Part shown: one piece after another, positions 24,842-33,332 of the stretch
How the letters are laid out: each line of letters opens with the position of its first letter
How positions within the stretch are numbered: the stretch's first letter is position 1
Assembly: GCF_019049625.1 (NCBI RefSeq)
Contig: NZ_JAFMOY010000114.1
Coordinates: 1 to 64,000, forward strand
DNA from: Rahnella ecdela
GTDB lineage: Bacteria > Pseudomonadota > Gammaproteobacteria > Enterobacterales > Enterobacteriaceae
Length of the DNA stretch: 64,000 nt
Direction: 5' to 3'
Position numbers and translations under genes: made by a program
The notes under the pieces: model-generated
Seen by the model: only the letters and a program-made list of their open reading frames with translations
Databases searched by the model: none
What the model was told of the DNA's origin: nothing

Positions 24842-24870
24842 AACAAGCCGCCAATCTAGGCGGCTTGTTT
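24842..24870 (+). terminator. rho-independent terminator
   Basis: AACAAGCCGCC pairs with GGCGGCTTGTT around a 6-base loop; TTTATG follows on the plus strand. It begins within a few bases of the preceding stop codon. Confidence 0.8.
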
Positions 24871-25520
24871 ATGTGCGCCTGACATTTTCAGCATCTCGGA
24901 TGCAATCTTCATATGAGCTCATAAATTATCTCACGAGGGCCAATGTTAAGGATAAAAATCAAACACACTAATTATCCCCTCGGATACTTAAAAAGAATAC
25001 ATTCCATTAATGTGTCCTATGGGACACATTAATGGAAACAGAATGATTGTTATCGACTGCTTTATATTATGAAGCTAGCCACTGTATTCGCATCAATACA
25101 ACTGATACCCAAAATAGACGTGAACTTTGGGCGGCTTTAAAAAGTACCCCGGCAGCATCGCGATACCAGCCTAAACCTAACCTCATCCAGCGAGGCGTGA
25201 AGCTGTTGGTTACCGCTGGGATGAAAAGGGATCTTTAGTGAAAACTATCAAAATGTAAGGCTTGTGGGTCGTTCGTGACACTATCGACTGCCGCTTGCTG
25301 GAGCTTTCGAAAAAACGTGTTGAAATGAAGGCCGACCGCAGGGTAGCTAAAAAGGCCAATTTCCACTCACAGCAAGCCGATAGGCAGAGTGGTCATCAGG
25401 TCTGCTATGAGCGAGAGCTCAACCATGGTTACATAACTCACCTTGCCATATCGGGATCAATGGGGAGCAGCTGATTGGCTATAGCCAATAAATCAATGCG
25501 TTATACTCCACTTCCAATAA
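24871..25520. other. 650-bp stretch without a recognisable gene
   Basis: It holds a long perfect palindrome (25002-25037) and two short open frames (25047-25238 and 25262-25474) that lack ribosome sites and resemble no protein I know. The second reads TIDCRLLELSKKRVEM and could be a decayed gene. Confidence 0.4.
25002..25037. repeat. perfect 16-bp inverted repeat with 4-base centre
   Basis: TTCCATTAATGTGTCC is followed by TATG and then by its exact reverse complement. There is no T run after it, so it is not a standard terminator. It stands alone in a gene-free region. Confidence 0.7.
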
Positions 25521-25560
25521 AAAAGCCCCACACCCACCTTTCGGCAAATGCGGGGTTTAG
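25521..25560 (-). terminator. terminator of fabV
   Basis: On the minus strand CCCCGCA pairs with TGTGGGG around an extended loop and is followed by CTTTTTT, 24 bases after the fabV stop. Confidence 0.65.
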
Positions 25561-25583
25561 CAATCGCTTAACGTAAAACCAAA

Positions 25584-26780
25584 TTACATCTGGATCAGAT
25601 GTTTGATTTTCACGTCTGGATTGGTCTCGGCAGCGTAATCAACGCCGTTCAGGCCGAAGCCGAACAGACGCATGAACTCGCTTTTGTAGCCCGCGAAATC
25701 AGTCAGTTCAGCGATGTTATCGTTGGTGACTTCATCCCACAGCTTGCCGACTTCTGCCTGTACTTCCGGCGCGATTTCTTTCAGGTCAGCGCGCAGACGG
25801 CCTTCGTTATCGACCAGCGGTTCAGCGCCATACAGGCTGTCTTTGTACAGACCATAAACCTGCTCGATACAACCTTCGTGCGTGCCCTTCTCTTTCATCA
25901 CTTTGAACAGCAGGGAAAGATACAGCGGCATCACAGGGATGGCAGAACTCGCCTGCGTCACAACGGCTTTCAGTACGGAAACACGTGCGTCGCCGCCCTG
26001 AGTGGCCAGTGAGCTGCGGATATCCAGAACGCGTTTGTCCAGATCCTTCTTCGCTTCACCGATTGAACCGTTCCAGTAGATGTCCTGCGTCACTTCTTCA
26101 CCCAGGTAGGTGAACGCCGTGGTTTTCGCGCCGTTAGCCAGCACACCGGCGGCTTTCAGGTCATCAATCCACATCTGCCAGTCTTCGCCGCCCATGACCG
26201 CTACAGTGCCCGCGATTTCTTCAGGAGAAGCCGGTTCCAGCGTGGTTTCGTTGATGGTTTCTTTGTCGGTATTGATGCCGCGAATAGTGACTTGCTTACC
26301 GATTGGTTTCAGGGTGGAGTTGAACACTTCACCGGTTTTCGGATGGGTACGGCGCGGCGCTGCCAGGCTGTAAACCACCAGATCAACCTGACCTAAATCT
26401 TGTTTGATCAGCTCAATGGTCTTTTGCTTCACTTCATCAGAGAACGCGTCGCCGTTGATGCTTTTTGCGTACAGACCTTTTGCGTCCGCAAATTCTTCGA
26501 AGGCAGCGGAGTTGTACCAGCCTGCGGTAGCAGTTTTAGATTCATCGCCCGGACGTTCAAAGAAGATGCCCAGCGTTGCTGCGTCAGAACCGAAAGCAGC
26601 TGAGATGCGGGCAGCGAGGCCGTAACCGGTAGATGCGCCGATCACCAGAACTTTTTTCGGACCGCCTTCGATTTTGCCTTGCGCGGTAACGTAGTCGATT
26701 TGTTCTTTAACGTTCGCCTTGCAACCTTCCGGATGGGCAGTAACACAGATAAAGCCACGGATGCGTGGTTTGATAATCAT
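25584..26780 (-). CDS. fabV: trans-2-enoyl-ACP reductase FabV (NADH)
   Basis: This 398-residue FabV, the SDR-superfamily enoyl-ACP reductase that finishes each fatty-acid elongation cycle, has [19 protein letters not shown] at the N-terminus and NAD loop [14 protein letters not shown]. The catalytic Tyr-x8-Lys appears as Tyr235 and Lys244 in [11 protein letters not shown]. FabV enzymes are much less sensitive to triclosan than FabI. Length and N-terminus match the family. It is a single gene with its own terminator, next to a CRP-controlled sugar porter but divergent from it. Presence on a plasmid-like replicon is notable. Confidence 0.93.
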   Translation of the reverse strand: MIIKPRIRGFICVTAHPEGCKANVKEQIDYVTAQGKIEGGPKKVLVIGASTGYGLAARISAAFGSDAATLGIFFERPGDESKTATAGWYNSAAFEEFADAKGLYAKSINGDAFSDEVKQKTIELIKQDLGQVDLVVYSLAAPRRTHPKTGEVFNSTLKPIGKQVTIRGINTDKETINETTLEPASPEEIAGTVAVMGGEDWQMWIDDLKAAGVLANGAKTTAFTYLGEEVTQDIYWNGSIGEAKKDLDKRVLDIRSSLATQGGDARVSVLKAVVTQASSAIPVMPLYLSLLFKVMKEKGTHEGCIEQVYGLYKDSLYGAEPLVDNEGRLRADLKEIAPEVQAEVGKLWDEVTNDNIAELTDFAGYKSEFMRLFGFGLNGVDYAAETNPDVKIKHLIQM

Positions 26781-27139
26781 ATAGACCTCATTGCAACTGT
26801 CTCAGTAAATTGGCCGATAGAATATAGGTTTGCGCCGTTTCAGGCAAAACCTGCTGCTTTATCCCATCGTAAACAGACTTCTCTGAAGCAAATACAGCGC
26901 TTATTTTACCCGAGCGGATAAAAAACGAACCGCGATATCCTCTTCGGGAAAGTGTAATGCACTTCCCGCCTCACTCCTGCGCCGCATTCAGTATTTTCCG
27001 AAATTTTAGTATCTGCGTTGTAATCCAAGACTAATTTTCCCTGCTGCCTACCAAAATCCTCAACATGGGTTAGATTTAGAGCTTGTGTGATCTACATCAC
27101 ACAAAACATGACAACAATAATGAAATACAGGGAGCACTT
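26781..27139. promoter_or_regulatory. divergent regulatory region between fabV and the sugar porter
   Basis: A 359-base gene-free region. The only site I can name with confidence is the CRP site at 27086-27101. Confidence 0.5.
27086..27101. promoter_or_regulatory. CRP (cAMP receptor protein) site
   Basis: TGTGATCTACATCACA is a perfect TGTGA-N6-TCACA consensus, 39 bases upstream of the GTG start of the sugar porter. It indicates activation when cAMP is high, as expected for a sugar transporter. Confidence 0.85.
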
Positions 27140-28597
27140 GTGACTCAGAAACTCAACAGCGGGCAGGAAAGCGAGGCGAAGAAAACGCCACCGCCGACCG
27201 AACCGCTGGTAAAAGTAATTGCGTTTATTGCCACCCTCGGTGGTTTATTGTTTGGCTACGATACAGGGGTAATTGCAGGCGCGCTGCTGTTCATGAAGCA
27301 CGATCTGCATCTGACGTCGGTAACGACCGGGATGGTCACCAGTTTCCTGATACTGGGTTCTGCCATCGGTGCGATCTTTGCGGGACGGGTCGCTGACCGG
27401 TTCGGGCGAAAAAAAATTATTCTGGTGATGGCAATAATATTTATGGCCGGTTCGCTGGGTTGCGCTATGGCACCCAACGTCGTGCTGATGATTATGTTCC
27501 GCTTTATTCTCGGTCTGGCCGTCGGTGGCGCAGCAGCGATTGTGCCGATTTATATCGCCGAAATCGTGCCTTCTAACCGCCGCTGGCAGTTCGTCACCTT
27601 GCAGGAACTGATGATCGTCTCCGGCCAACTGATTGCTTACACCAGTAACGCGGCCATTAACGAAGTCTGGGGCGGCGAAACCACCTGGCGATGGATGCTG
27701 GGCGTTGCCTGTGTTCCGGCGGTGATTTTGTGGGTCGGTATGTTATTCCTGCCTGACACGCCGCGCTGGTACGCGATGCATGGCCGCTATCGTGAAGCAC
27801 GTGATGTGCTGGAACGCACGCGTAAAGCAGGCAAAGTTGAGAAAGAACTGAGCGAGATCCGCAGTTCCATGAGTTCCAAAAGCGAGAAGCATTCCCGCCG
27901 CCAGAAAACGATTTCCGTCTGGATGAAACGCCTAGTATTTCTGGGAATTGGTATCGCCATGCTTCAACAACTCTCCGGCGTGAATACCATCATGTTCTAC
28001 GCGCCGACCATGTTGCAGGCCACAGGGTTAAGCACGAATGCGTCTCTGATGGCAACTATCGCCAACGGGGTCATTTCAGTGATCATGACGTTCGTGGGCA
28101 TCATGCTTCTCAGCCGTTTCGGCCGCCGTCCGCTGCTGCTGACCGGTCAGATTGGTTGTACGCTGACGCTTCTGGCCATCGGACTGGTAACCTGGCTGAT
28201 GCCGGAAACGGTGAACGGCCATCCAGATGCAGTTCGCAGCTATCTGGTATTAGGCGGTATGCTGATTTTCCTGTGCTTCCAGCAGGGTGCGCTGTCGCCG
28301 GTGACCTGGCTGCTGCTGTCGGAAATGTTCCCGATGCGCATCCGGGGCATGGCTAACGGCGTATCAGTCTTTGCTATGCAGATGACCAACTTCTCCATCG
28401 CCTTTATGTTCCCGATCATGCTGGATACCATCGGACTGACGATGTCCTTCTTCTGCTTTGCCGCCATCGGTGTCGCAGGGGGGATTTTCGCGATCATCTT
28501 CGCACCGGAAACACAGGGAAAAACGTTAGAGCAGATTGAAAAACACTTCAAAAAGCATTTACAGGATGAACCGGCACCGCAGGAAGCGGGAAGTTAA
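27140..28597 (+). CDS. MFS sugar porter (GalP/XylE-like)
   Basis: This protein of about 485 residues has 12 membrane segments and the sugar-porter signatures: GGLLFGYDTGVIAGALLF, RVADRFGRKK (loop 2-3), PDTPRWYAMHGR after segment 6, QQLSGVNTIMFYAPT in segment 7 and PETQGKTLEQIE after segment 12. It should be a proton-coupled importer of a hexose, pentose or inositol. I take the GTG at 27140 because AGGGAG (27129-27134) precedes it and a longer frame would overlap the CRP site. It is a single gene followed by a hairpin. Confidence 0.88.
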   Translation: MTQKLNSGQESEAKKTPPPTEPLVKVIAFIATLGGLLFGYDTGVIAGALLFMKHDLHLTSVTTGMVTSFLILGSAIGAIFAGRVADRFGRKKIILVMAIIFMAGSLGCAMAPNVVLMIMFRFILGLAVGGAAAIVPIYIAEIVPSNRRWQFVTLQELMIVSGQLIAYTSNAAINEVWGGETTWRWMLGVACVPAVILWVGMLFLPDTPRWYAMHGRYREARDVLERTRKAGKVEKELSEIRSSMSSKSEKHSRRQKTISVWMKRLVFLGIGIAMLQQLSGVNTIMFYAPTMLQATGLSTNASLMATIANGVISVIMTFVGIMLLSRFGRRPLLLTGQIGCTLTLLAIGLVTWLMPETVNGHPDAVRSYLVLGGMLIFLCFQQGALSPVTWLLLSEMFPMRIRGMANGVSVFAMQMTNFSIAFMFPIMLDTIGLTMSFFCFAAIGVAGGIFAIIFAPETQGKTLEQIEKHFKKHLQDEPAPQEAGS

Positions 28598-28613
28598 GCG
28601 CGCGATGTAATCA

Positions 28614-28647
28614 TTTTACCGGTCAGGCTCTCATCTGGCCGGTAAAA
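28614..28647 (+). terminator. hairpin after the sugar porter
   Basis: TTTTACCGG (28614-28622) pairs with CCGGTAAAA (28639-28647). No long T run follows, so termination may be weak. Confidence 0.45.
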
Positions 28648-28659
28648 CAGGCTAACGAT

Positions 28660-28817
28660 AAAGTGTCATATTTGACCTTTTAATGACTAATTTCTTAATG
28701 ATTGTGCCGAAACTGCATCTTTAACAACCAAATGGTTCAAATATGACACTTTGCAGCTTATAATGAGATACCTTGTTTAATTTCTCACCAAATGAGTCTG
28801 ATCGTGTCAAATATGAC
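28660..28817. promoter_or_regulatory. hipBST operator set
   Basis: AAAGTGTCATATTTGA (28660-28675) is exactly inverted as TCAAATATGACACTTT (28737-28752). A third partial copy, TCAAATATGAC, lies at 28807-28817, inside the first codons of hipB. This arrangement suits binding by the HipB dimer and autorepression of the toxin operon. Confidence 0.7.
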
Positions 28818-29106
28818 CCCCAGAAACGTAGAAATTTTACTTTCTCAGCTTTCCGAAAATGAGAAGCAGTTATTCATCGAACGTTTAAGCGCGTTTCAGC
28901 GTTTCCCTTTTGAACCATCCAAACTGACACCACTCATCATTCAAAAAATGAAACAGCAAAACATTACCTATGAAGAAATGGCTCTGCAAATTGGCATTTC
29001 TTTATCGACATTTAAAAGAATGATTGCAGACCCAGCGGGTTCAAAAACCCTCAATCTCAATGCATTACTTAAAGAGCTTGGGATAAAAGTATGGCTCGAA
29101 AACTAG
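28792..29106 (+). CDS. hipB: HipB-like antitoxin/DNA-binding component of HipBST
   Basis: This 104-residue protein has its helix-turn-helix in the C-terminal half (ITYEEMALQIGISLSTFKRMI). The N-terminal half (RNVEILLSQLSENEKQLFIERL) is an extra helical part. It resembles the HipB of the three-component HipBST modules rather than the compact HipB of HipBA. The stop lies 16 bases inside the next gene, coupling their translation. The ribosome site before the ATG at 28792 is weak; a later ATG at 28813 is possible. It should repress the operon through the inverted repeats upstream. Confidence 0.75.
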   Translation: MSLIVSNMTPRNVEILLSQLSENEKQLFIERLSAFQRFPFEPSKLTPLIIQKMKQQNITYEEMALQIGISLSTFKRMIADPAGSKTLNLNALLKELGIKVWLEN

Positions 29107-29402
29107 AGGTGTGGTTATACGACGAAGTGGCCGGAATATTAACTGAGCGTGAAAGTAAGTATGAGTTTTCATATGGCGCCGCCTACATGGGTCCCGCCCT
29201 ATCCATAAGCATGCCGGTCAGAGCAGAACCTTACATAAGTGAGGACTTGCATCCTTTCTTCAAAGGACTGGCTCCCGAAGGATGGTTGCGCAAGCGCTAC
29301 TCTGAAATCCAGAAAATCGACTCCAGGGACTTATTCGGCCTACTCATGCATAACGGTGACGATTTGCTGGGTGCCATCGTGATTAAAGAGAAAAAATCAT
29401 GA
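29091..29402 (+). CDS. hipS: HipS, antitoxin related to the HipA N-terminal subdomain
   Basis: This 103-residue protein corresponds to the N-subdomain-1 of HipA: LEVWLYDEVAGILTERESKYEFSY, then LHPFFKGLAPEGWLRKRY and DLFGLLMHNGDDLLGAIVI, which match the HipA blocks F..LLPEG..R and LLGELG.D..GAI. In HipBST systems this piece is a separate gene and its product neutralises HipT. It overlaps hipB by 16 bases and hipT by 4, so all three are translated from one message. Confidence 0.82.
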   Translation: MARKLEVWLYDEVAGILTERESKYEFSYGAAYMGPALSISMPVRAEPYISEDLHPFFKGLAPEGWLRKRYSEIQKIDSRDLFGLLMHNGDDLLGAIVIKEKKS

Positions 29403-30427
29403 ATTCAGAACACTGTCTGATCAATTTAAGCCAGTTGAAGGGTGCCGAAATCGAGACCGGATATTCCACAAAAGGCATCAAACACTTACTACAAAATCCC
29501 GGGATGATGCCGGATTTACCATTTACACGCAGACAGTTTATACAGGAACAACCTCAACGTCAGAAAGGCATGAGCATATCGGGTTACCAACCTAAATTAT
29601 CGTTAGCCATTGAGGATAATGAATTTCGGGTGGTGAGCAACGGCGGGACGTATATTCTGAAACCTTCTCCTGAAGAGTATCCTCATCTTGCCGAAAATGA
29701 ACACGCGACAATGTCTGTAATGGCTCGCCTTAAATTCATTGTTCCTCCTTTCGGCCTCGTCAGGTTCAGCAAAGAGGAGAGAGACCAAAAGAGTGAGCTT
29801 GCCTACGTGATAAGAAGATATGACCGCGGGCTGACAGGTGATGACCGCATGCATCAGGAACAACTCGACGGTGCGATGGGCATCAGCGATAAATACGGGT
29901 CTATCGACGATAAAAAAGCGGTAAGTTATCAAAGGGCCGCCCGTTTTTTGCTGGATAACCTGGGCAATAGTCTGACGAATAAACGCGATATTTTCCTACG
30001 TATCGTTTATGCCTATGTACTTGGAAATAATGATTTTCATCTGCGCAATTTTGGCATTTTACTTCCCCAAAATGCCCCGCCTTCGCTCGCTCCCGTTTAT
30101 GACTTTATCAGTGTTGTTCCTTACCCCACAGCCTTTGGTGAATATCTCGCTTTGCCACTCCTCGAAAGGGAAGAAAACGATCAGGAAAGTGCCCCTGGCC
30201 TTGACTCGCCTTTCGGTGAGTATACCGGCGCTGATTTTGTCTCCCTGGGGGAAGGGATCGGGATCCAAAATCAACTTGTACGAAAATGGTTACTTAACGT
30301 AATAAGAAGCCACCAGCTCATCATCGATACTTACAATGAAAGTCATATGCCTGCAGAGCAGCGTGACAAAGTTCTGGAATATGTTTCACGCAGAATACAT
30401 CTGCTGGAGGTTATGGATTTACCCTGA
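29399..30427 (+). CDS. hipT: HipT, HipA-like serine/threonine kinase toxin
   Basis: This 342-residue kinase lacks the HipA N-subdomain supplied here by HipS. The Gly-rich loop carries GMSISGYQPKLS, in which Ser59 and Ser61 match the SIS autophosphorylation pair of characterised HipT. Lys88 (YILKPSPEE) is the nucleotide lysine. Asp212 in NNDFHLRN and Asp235 in VYDF are the catalytic and metal aspartates. The studied HipT of enteropathogenic E. coli phosphorylates tryptophanyl-tRNA synthetase and stops translation, so the same target is probable here. The gene ends 28 bases from the convergent gabD. Confidence 0.85.
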   Translation: MNSEHCLINLSQLKGAEIETGYSTKGIKHLLQNPGMMPDLPFTRRQFIQEQPQRQKGMSISGYQPKLSLAIEDNEFRVVSNGGTYILKPSPEEYPHLAENEHATMSVMARLKFIVPPFGLVRFSKEERDQKSELAYVIRRYDRGLTGDDRMHQEQLDGAMGISDKYGSIDDKKAVSYQRAARFLLDNLGNSLTNKRDIFLRIVYAYVLGNNDFHLRNFGILLPQNAPPSLAPVYDFISVVPYPTAFGEYLALPLLEREENDQESAPGLDSPFGEYTGADFVSLGEGIGIQNQLVRKWLLNVIRSHQLIIDTYNESHMPAEQRDKVLEYVSRRIHLLEVMDLP

Positions 30428-30455
30428 CCCACCAGGAAAACACATTCCGACTCCG

Positions 30456-31910
30456 TTATTCACCCAGCTCAATGCACAGATATTTCATTTCCAGGTAATC
30501 GTCCATACCGTAACTTGAGCCTTCACGTCCCAGACCGGATTGTTTGATGCCACCGAAAGGCGCGACTTCATTTGAAATCAAACCGGTGTTAATCCCCACC
30601 ATGCCGTATTCCAGCGCTTCCGGAACCCGCCACTGGCGCGCTGCGTCGCGGGTAAAAATGTATGCCGCAAGGCCAAATTCAGTGTCGTTTGCCATCGCCA
30701 CGACCTGCGCTTCATCGGTAAAACTAAATACGGGCGCCACCGGTCCGAACGTTTCTTCACGAGCAAATTTCATCGCAGAAGTGACATTCCCGATAACCGT
30801 CGGCTGGAAGAAAGTGCCGCCCAACGCATCCGGCTGACCGCCGGTCAGTAATGTGGCCCCCTGCGATAACGCGTCTTCTATATGCTCCTTCACTTTGCTG
30901 ACCGCTGCCTGGTCGATAAGCGGCCCCTGTGTGATGCCGGCTTTTGTACCGTCGCCCACGCGGAGCTTTTCCACTTCTTCGACCAGTCTGGCGATAAGTG
31001 CCGGATAAATGCCCTCCTGGACATAAATCCGGTTAGCGCAGACGCAGGTTTGTCCGCTGTTACGAAACTTAGAGGCCATGACCCCGGCTACAGCACGTTC
31101 GAGATTGGCGTCATCGAACACGATAAATGGCGCGTTACCGCCCAGTTCCAGCGAGAGCTTCTTCACCGTCGGCGCACTTTGCGCCATCAGGATCCGGCCC
31201 ACTTCTGTTGATCCGGTAAAGCTCAGTTTGCGCACAACCGGACTGTCACACAGCACTTTACCGGTGGCCTGCGCTGAACCAGTGATCACCTGCAATACGC
31301 CTGCCGGAATACCGGCTTCCATCGCCAGTTGACCGAGCGCTAACGCACTGAGCGGAGTTTGTTCCGCAGGTTTGACGATCATCGAGCAGCCCGCAGCCAG
31401 TGCCGGTGCGGCTTTTCGGGTGATCATCGCTGCCGGGAAATTCCATGGGGTGATCGCCGCGCATACGCCGATCGGTTGTTTCAGAATCAGCATTCGTTGC
31501 GATGCCTGAACCGGAGCCAGAACGCTGCCCTCTACGCGTTTGGCTTCTTCGGCAAACCATTCGATAAAGGAAGCGGCGTAGACAATTTCACCCTTTGCTT
31601 CCGCCAGCGGTTTGCCCTGTTCTGCTGTCAGTATCGCTGCTAAGTCGTCGGCGTGTTCCAGCATCAGCTGCGCCCATTTCTGCATCAGCGCGGCACGCTG
31701 TTTTGCGGTTTTTTCCTTCCAGCCCCGCTGCGCCTGCTCGGCATACACAATAGCCTGTGCCGTTTGCGCCGTGGTGATTTGCGGAACGCAGCCAATGACT
31801 GCACCGGTTGCCGGATTAATCACCTCTTCGAATTCGCCGCTTTCGCTGTCATACCATTCGCCATTGATCAGGCATTGCTGGCGTAAAAGACTTTGATGTT
31901 TCAGTTGCAT
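30456..31910 (-). CDS. gabD: NAD(P)-dependent succinate-semialdehyde dehydrogenase
   Basis: This 484-residue ALDH of GabD type has AAITPWNFPAAMITRKAAPAL, the base glutamate in LELGGNAPFIVFDD, the catalytic cysteine in NSGQTCVCANR and the C-terminal GGIKQSGLGREGSSYGMDDY. It oxidises succinate semialdehyde to succinate, the second step of GABA breakdown. It follows the aminotransferase gene by 8 bases in one operon, which supports the specific assignment. Confidence 0.9.
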   Translation of the reverse strand: MQLKHQSLLRQQCLINGEWYDSESGEFEEVINPATGAVIGCVPQITTAQTAQAIVYAEQAQRGWKEKTAKQRAALMQKWAQLMLEHADDLAAILTAEQGKPLAEAKGEIVYAASFIEWFAEEAKRVEGSVLAPVQASQRMLILKQPIGVCAAITPWNFPAAMITRKAAPALAAGCSMIVKPAEQTPLSALALGQLAMEAGIPAGVLQVITGSAQATGKVLCDSPVVRKLSFTGSTEVGRILMAQSAPTVKKLSLELGGNAPFIVFDDANLERAVAGVMASKFRNSGQTCVCANRIYVQEGIYPALIARLVEEVEKLRVGDGTKAGITQGPLIDQAAVSKVKEHIEDALSQGATLLTGGQPDALGGTFFQPTVIGNVTSAMKFAREETFGPVAPVFSFTDEAQVVAMANDTEFGLAAYIFTRDAARQWRVPEALEYGMVGINTGLISNEVAPFGGIKQSGLGREGSSYGMDDYLEMKYLCIELGE

Positions 31911-31918
31911 AAATTGCC

Positions 31919-33187
31919 TCAGTCAGCCAGAACGCGGGATAAAATCGCCAGTGCGTCTTTGAACTGGGCATCAGGAATGGTCAGCGGATAAAGGAAGCGG
32001 ATCACGTTACCGTGTACACCGCAGCTGAGCATCAGCAAACCGGCATCCAGCGCTTTACGCAGATAGTGTTTTGTCAGCTCAGCGGAAGGTTTGCCAGTGG
32101 CCGGGTCGTTAAATTCTGCCGCCACCATCGAACCACGAGCACGGACATCCACCAGCGCCGGACATGTCGCTTTGGCTTTCTCCAGCACTTCCACCAGCTC
32201 TGCCCCTAAACGGCTGGCGCGGTCGCACAATTTTTCTTCTTCGATGATGTCGAGCACGGCAAGGGCCGATGCCACCGCCAGCGGATTACCGGCATAAGTT
32301 CCGCCCAGACCGCCCGGCTCAGGCGCGTCCATCAGTTCAGCGAGACCTGACACACCGGAAATCGGTATCCCGCCGCCGAGACTTTTCGCCATTGTAACGA
32401 TGTCAGGTTTTGCATCCGGATAATAATCTGAGGCAAACATTTTGCCGGTACGGGCAAAACCGGTCTGCACTTCGTCAGCAATCATGACAATGCCGTGACG
32501 GTCGCAAATTTCACGTAATCCCTTCACGAAATCTTCAGGCGCGATGTTGAAACCGCCCTCCCCCTGCACCGGTTCATACAAAATCGCTGCTACCTGTTGC
32601 GGACTTATGTCGCTGCGGAAAATACGTTCGATGCTCTCCAGCGCCATTTCAGTCGTAACGCCATGAACCGCGTTCGGATATTGCGCGTGAAAAACGGAGG
32701 CAGGAAAAGGCCCGAAACCCACTTTGTAAGGAACTACTTTGCCCGTCAGCGCCATAGTCAGCAGCGTACGGCCGTGGAACGCGCCGGAGAAAGTCAGAAT
32801 CCCGGGGCGACCGGTTGCAGCGCGGGCAATTTTCACCGCGTTTTCGACCGCTTCCGCGCCGGTACTGAAGAATGTCGTTTTGGCTTTGCCATTGACCGGA
32901 GAAATTGCATTGATGCGCTCGGCCAGGCTTATAAAGCTGGCATAAGGAACAATCTGATAGGCCGTATGCGTGAAAAGATCGAGCTGTTTGCGGATCGCTT
33001 CAACAATTTTTGGGTGACGATGACCTGTGTTTAACACGGCAATCCCGGCAGTGAAATCAATGTATTCCCGTCCTTGCTCATCCCACAGCGTGGCGTTCTC
33101 TGCCTTCGCCGCGTAGAAATCACACATTACGCCAACACCTCTTGGGGTCGCTTCTTTACGGCGTTTTTCCAGTTCACTGTGACTCAT
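31919..33187 (-). CDS. gabT: 4-aminobutyrate aminotransferase
   Basis: This class III PLP aminotransferase of about 422 residues shows FTAGIAVLNTGHRHPKIV, STGAEAVENAVKIARAATG, DEVQTGFARTGKMFA and the PLP lysine in TMAKSLGGGIP. It transfers the amino group of GABA to 2-oxoglutarate, giving succinate semialdehyde for the next gene. I use the ATG at 33187 because AGGAG lies 6 bases before it; an ATG five codons upstream overlaps that site. It is divergent from a MocR-type regulator. Confidence 0.9.
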   Translation of the reverse strand: MSHSELEKRRKEATPRGVGVMCDFYAAKAENATLWDEQGREYIDFTAGIAVLNTGHRHPKIVEAIRKQLDLFTHTAYQIVPYASFISLAERINAISPVNGKAKTTFFSTGAEAVENAVKIARAATGRPGILTFSGAFHGRTLLTMALTGKVVPYKVGFGPFPASVFHAQYPNAVHGVTTEMALESIERIFRSDISPQQVAAILYEPVQGEGGFNIAPEDFVKGLREICDRHGIVMIADEVQTGFARTGKMFASDYYPDAKPDIVTMAKSLGGGIPISGVSGLAELMDAPEPGGLGGTYAGNPLAVASALAVLDIIEEEKLCDRASRLGAELVEVLEKAKATCPALVDVRARGSMVAAEFNDPATGKPSAELTKHYLRKALDAGLLMLSCGVHGNVIRFLYPLTIPDAQFKDALAILSRVLAD

Positions 33188-33301
33188 CTTTCGCTCCTGC
33201 ATGAAGGTTGATGTTGTAGATTGCCGATTGCAAGGTGAACAATTTGTCGAAATAGCAATCCGTTCTTGTTTTTTATCCCGCCAGCGGCTCTATAATCTAG
33301 A

Positions 33302-33332
33302 ACCACTTTTAATTATTTTTAGGTACCACTTT
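33302..33332 (+). promoter_or_regulatory. direct repeats at the start of the MocR-type gene
   Basis: ACCACTTT occurs at 33302-33309 and 33325-33332, 23 bases apart, beside a TATAAT at about 33290. GabR-type regulators bind direct repeats in their divergent promoters, so these are candidate sites; spacing and sequence differ from the Bacillus example. Confidence 0.35.

Noticed and set aside
25047..25474. Two short plus-strand frames
   Set aside because: No ribosome sites and no recognisable protein features; left as possible decayed sequence.
27083..27139. Upstream GTG start for the sugar porter
   Set aside because: It would overlap a perfect CRP site and has no ribosome site; the GTG at 27140 follows AGGGAG.
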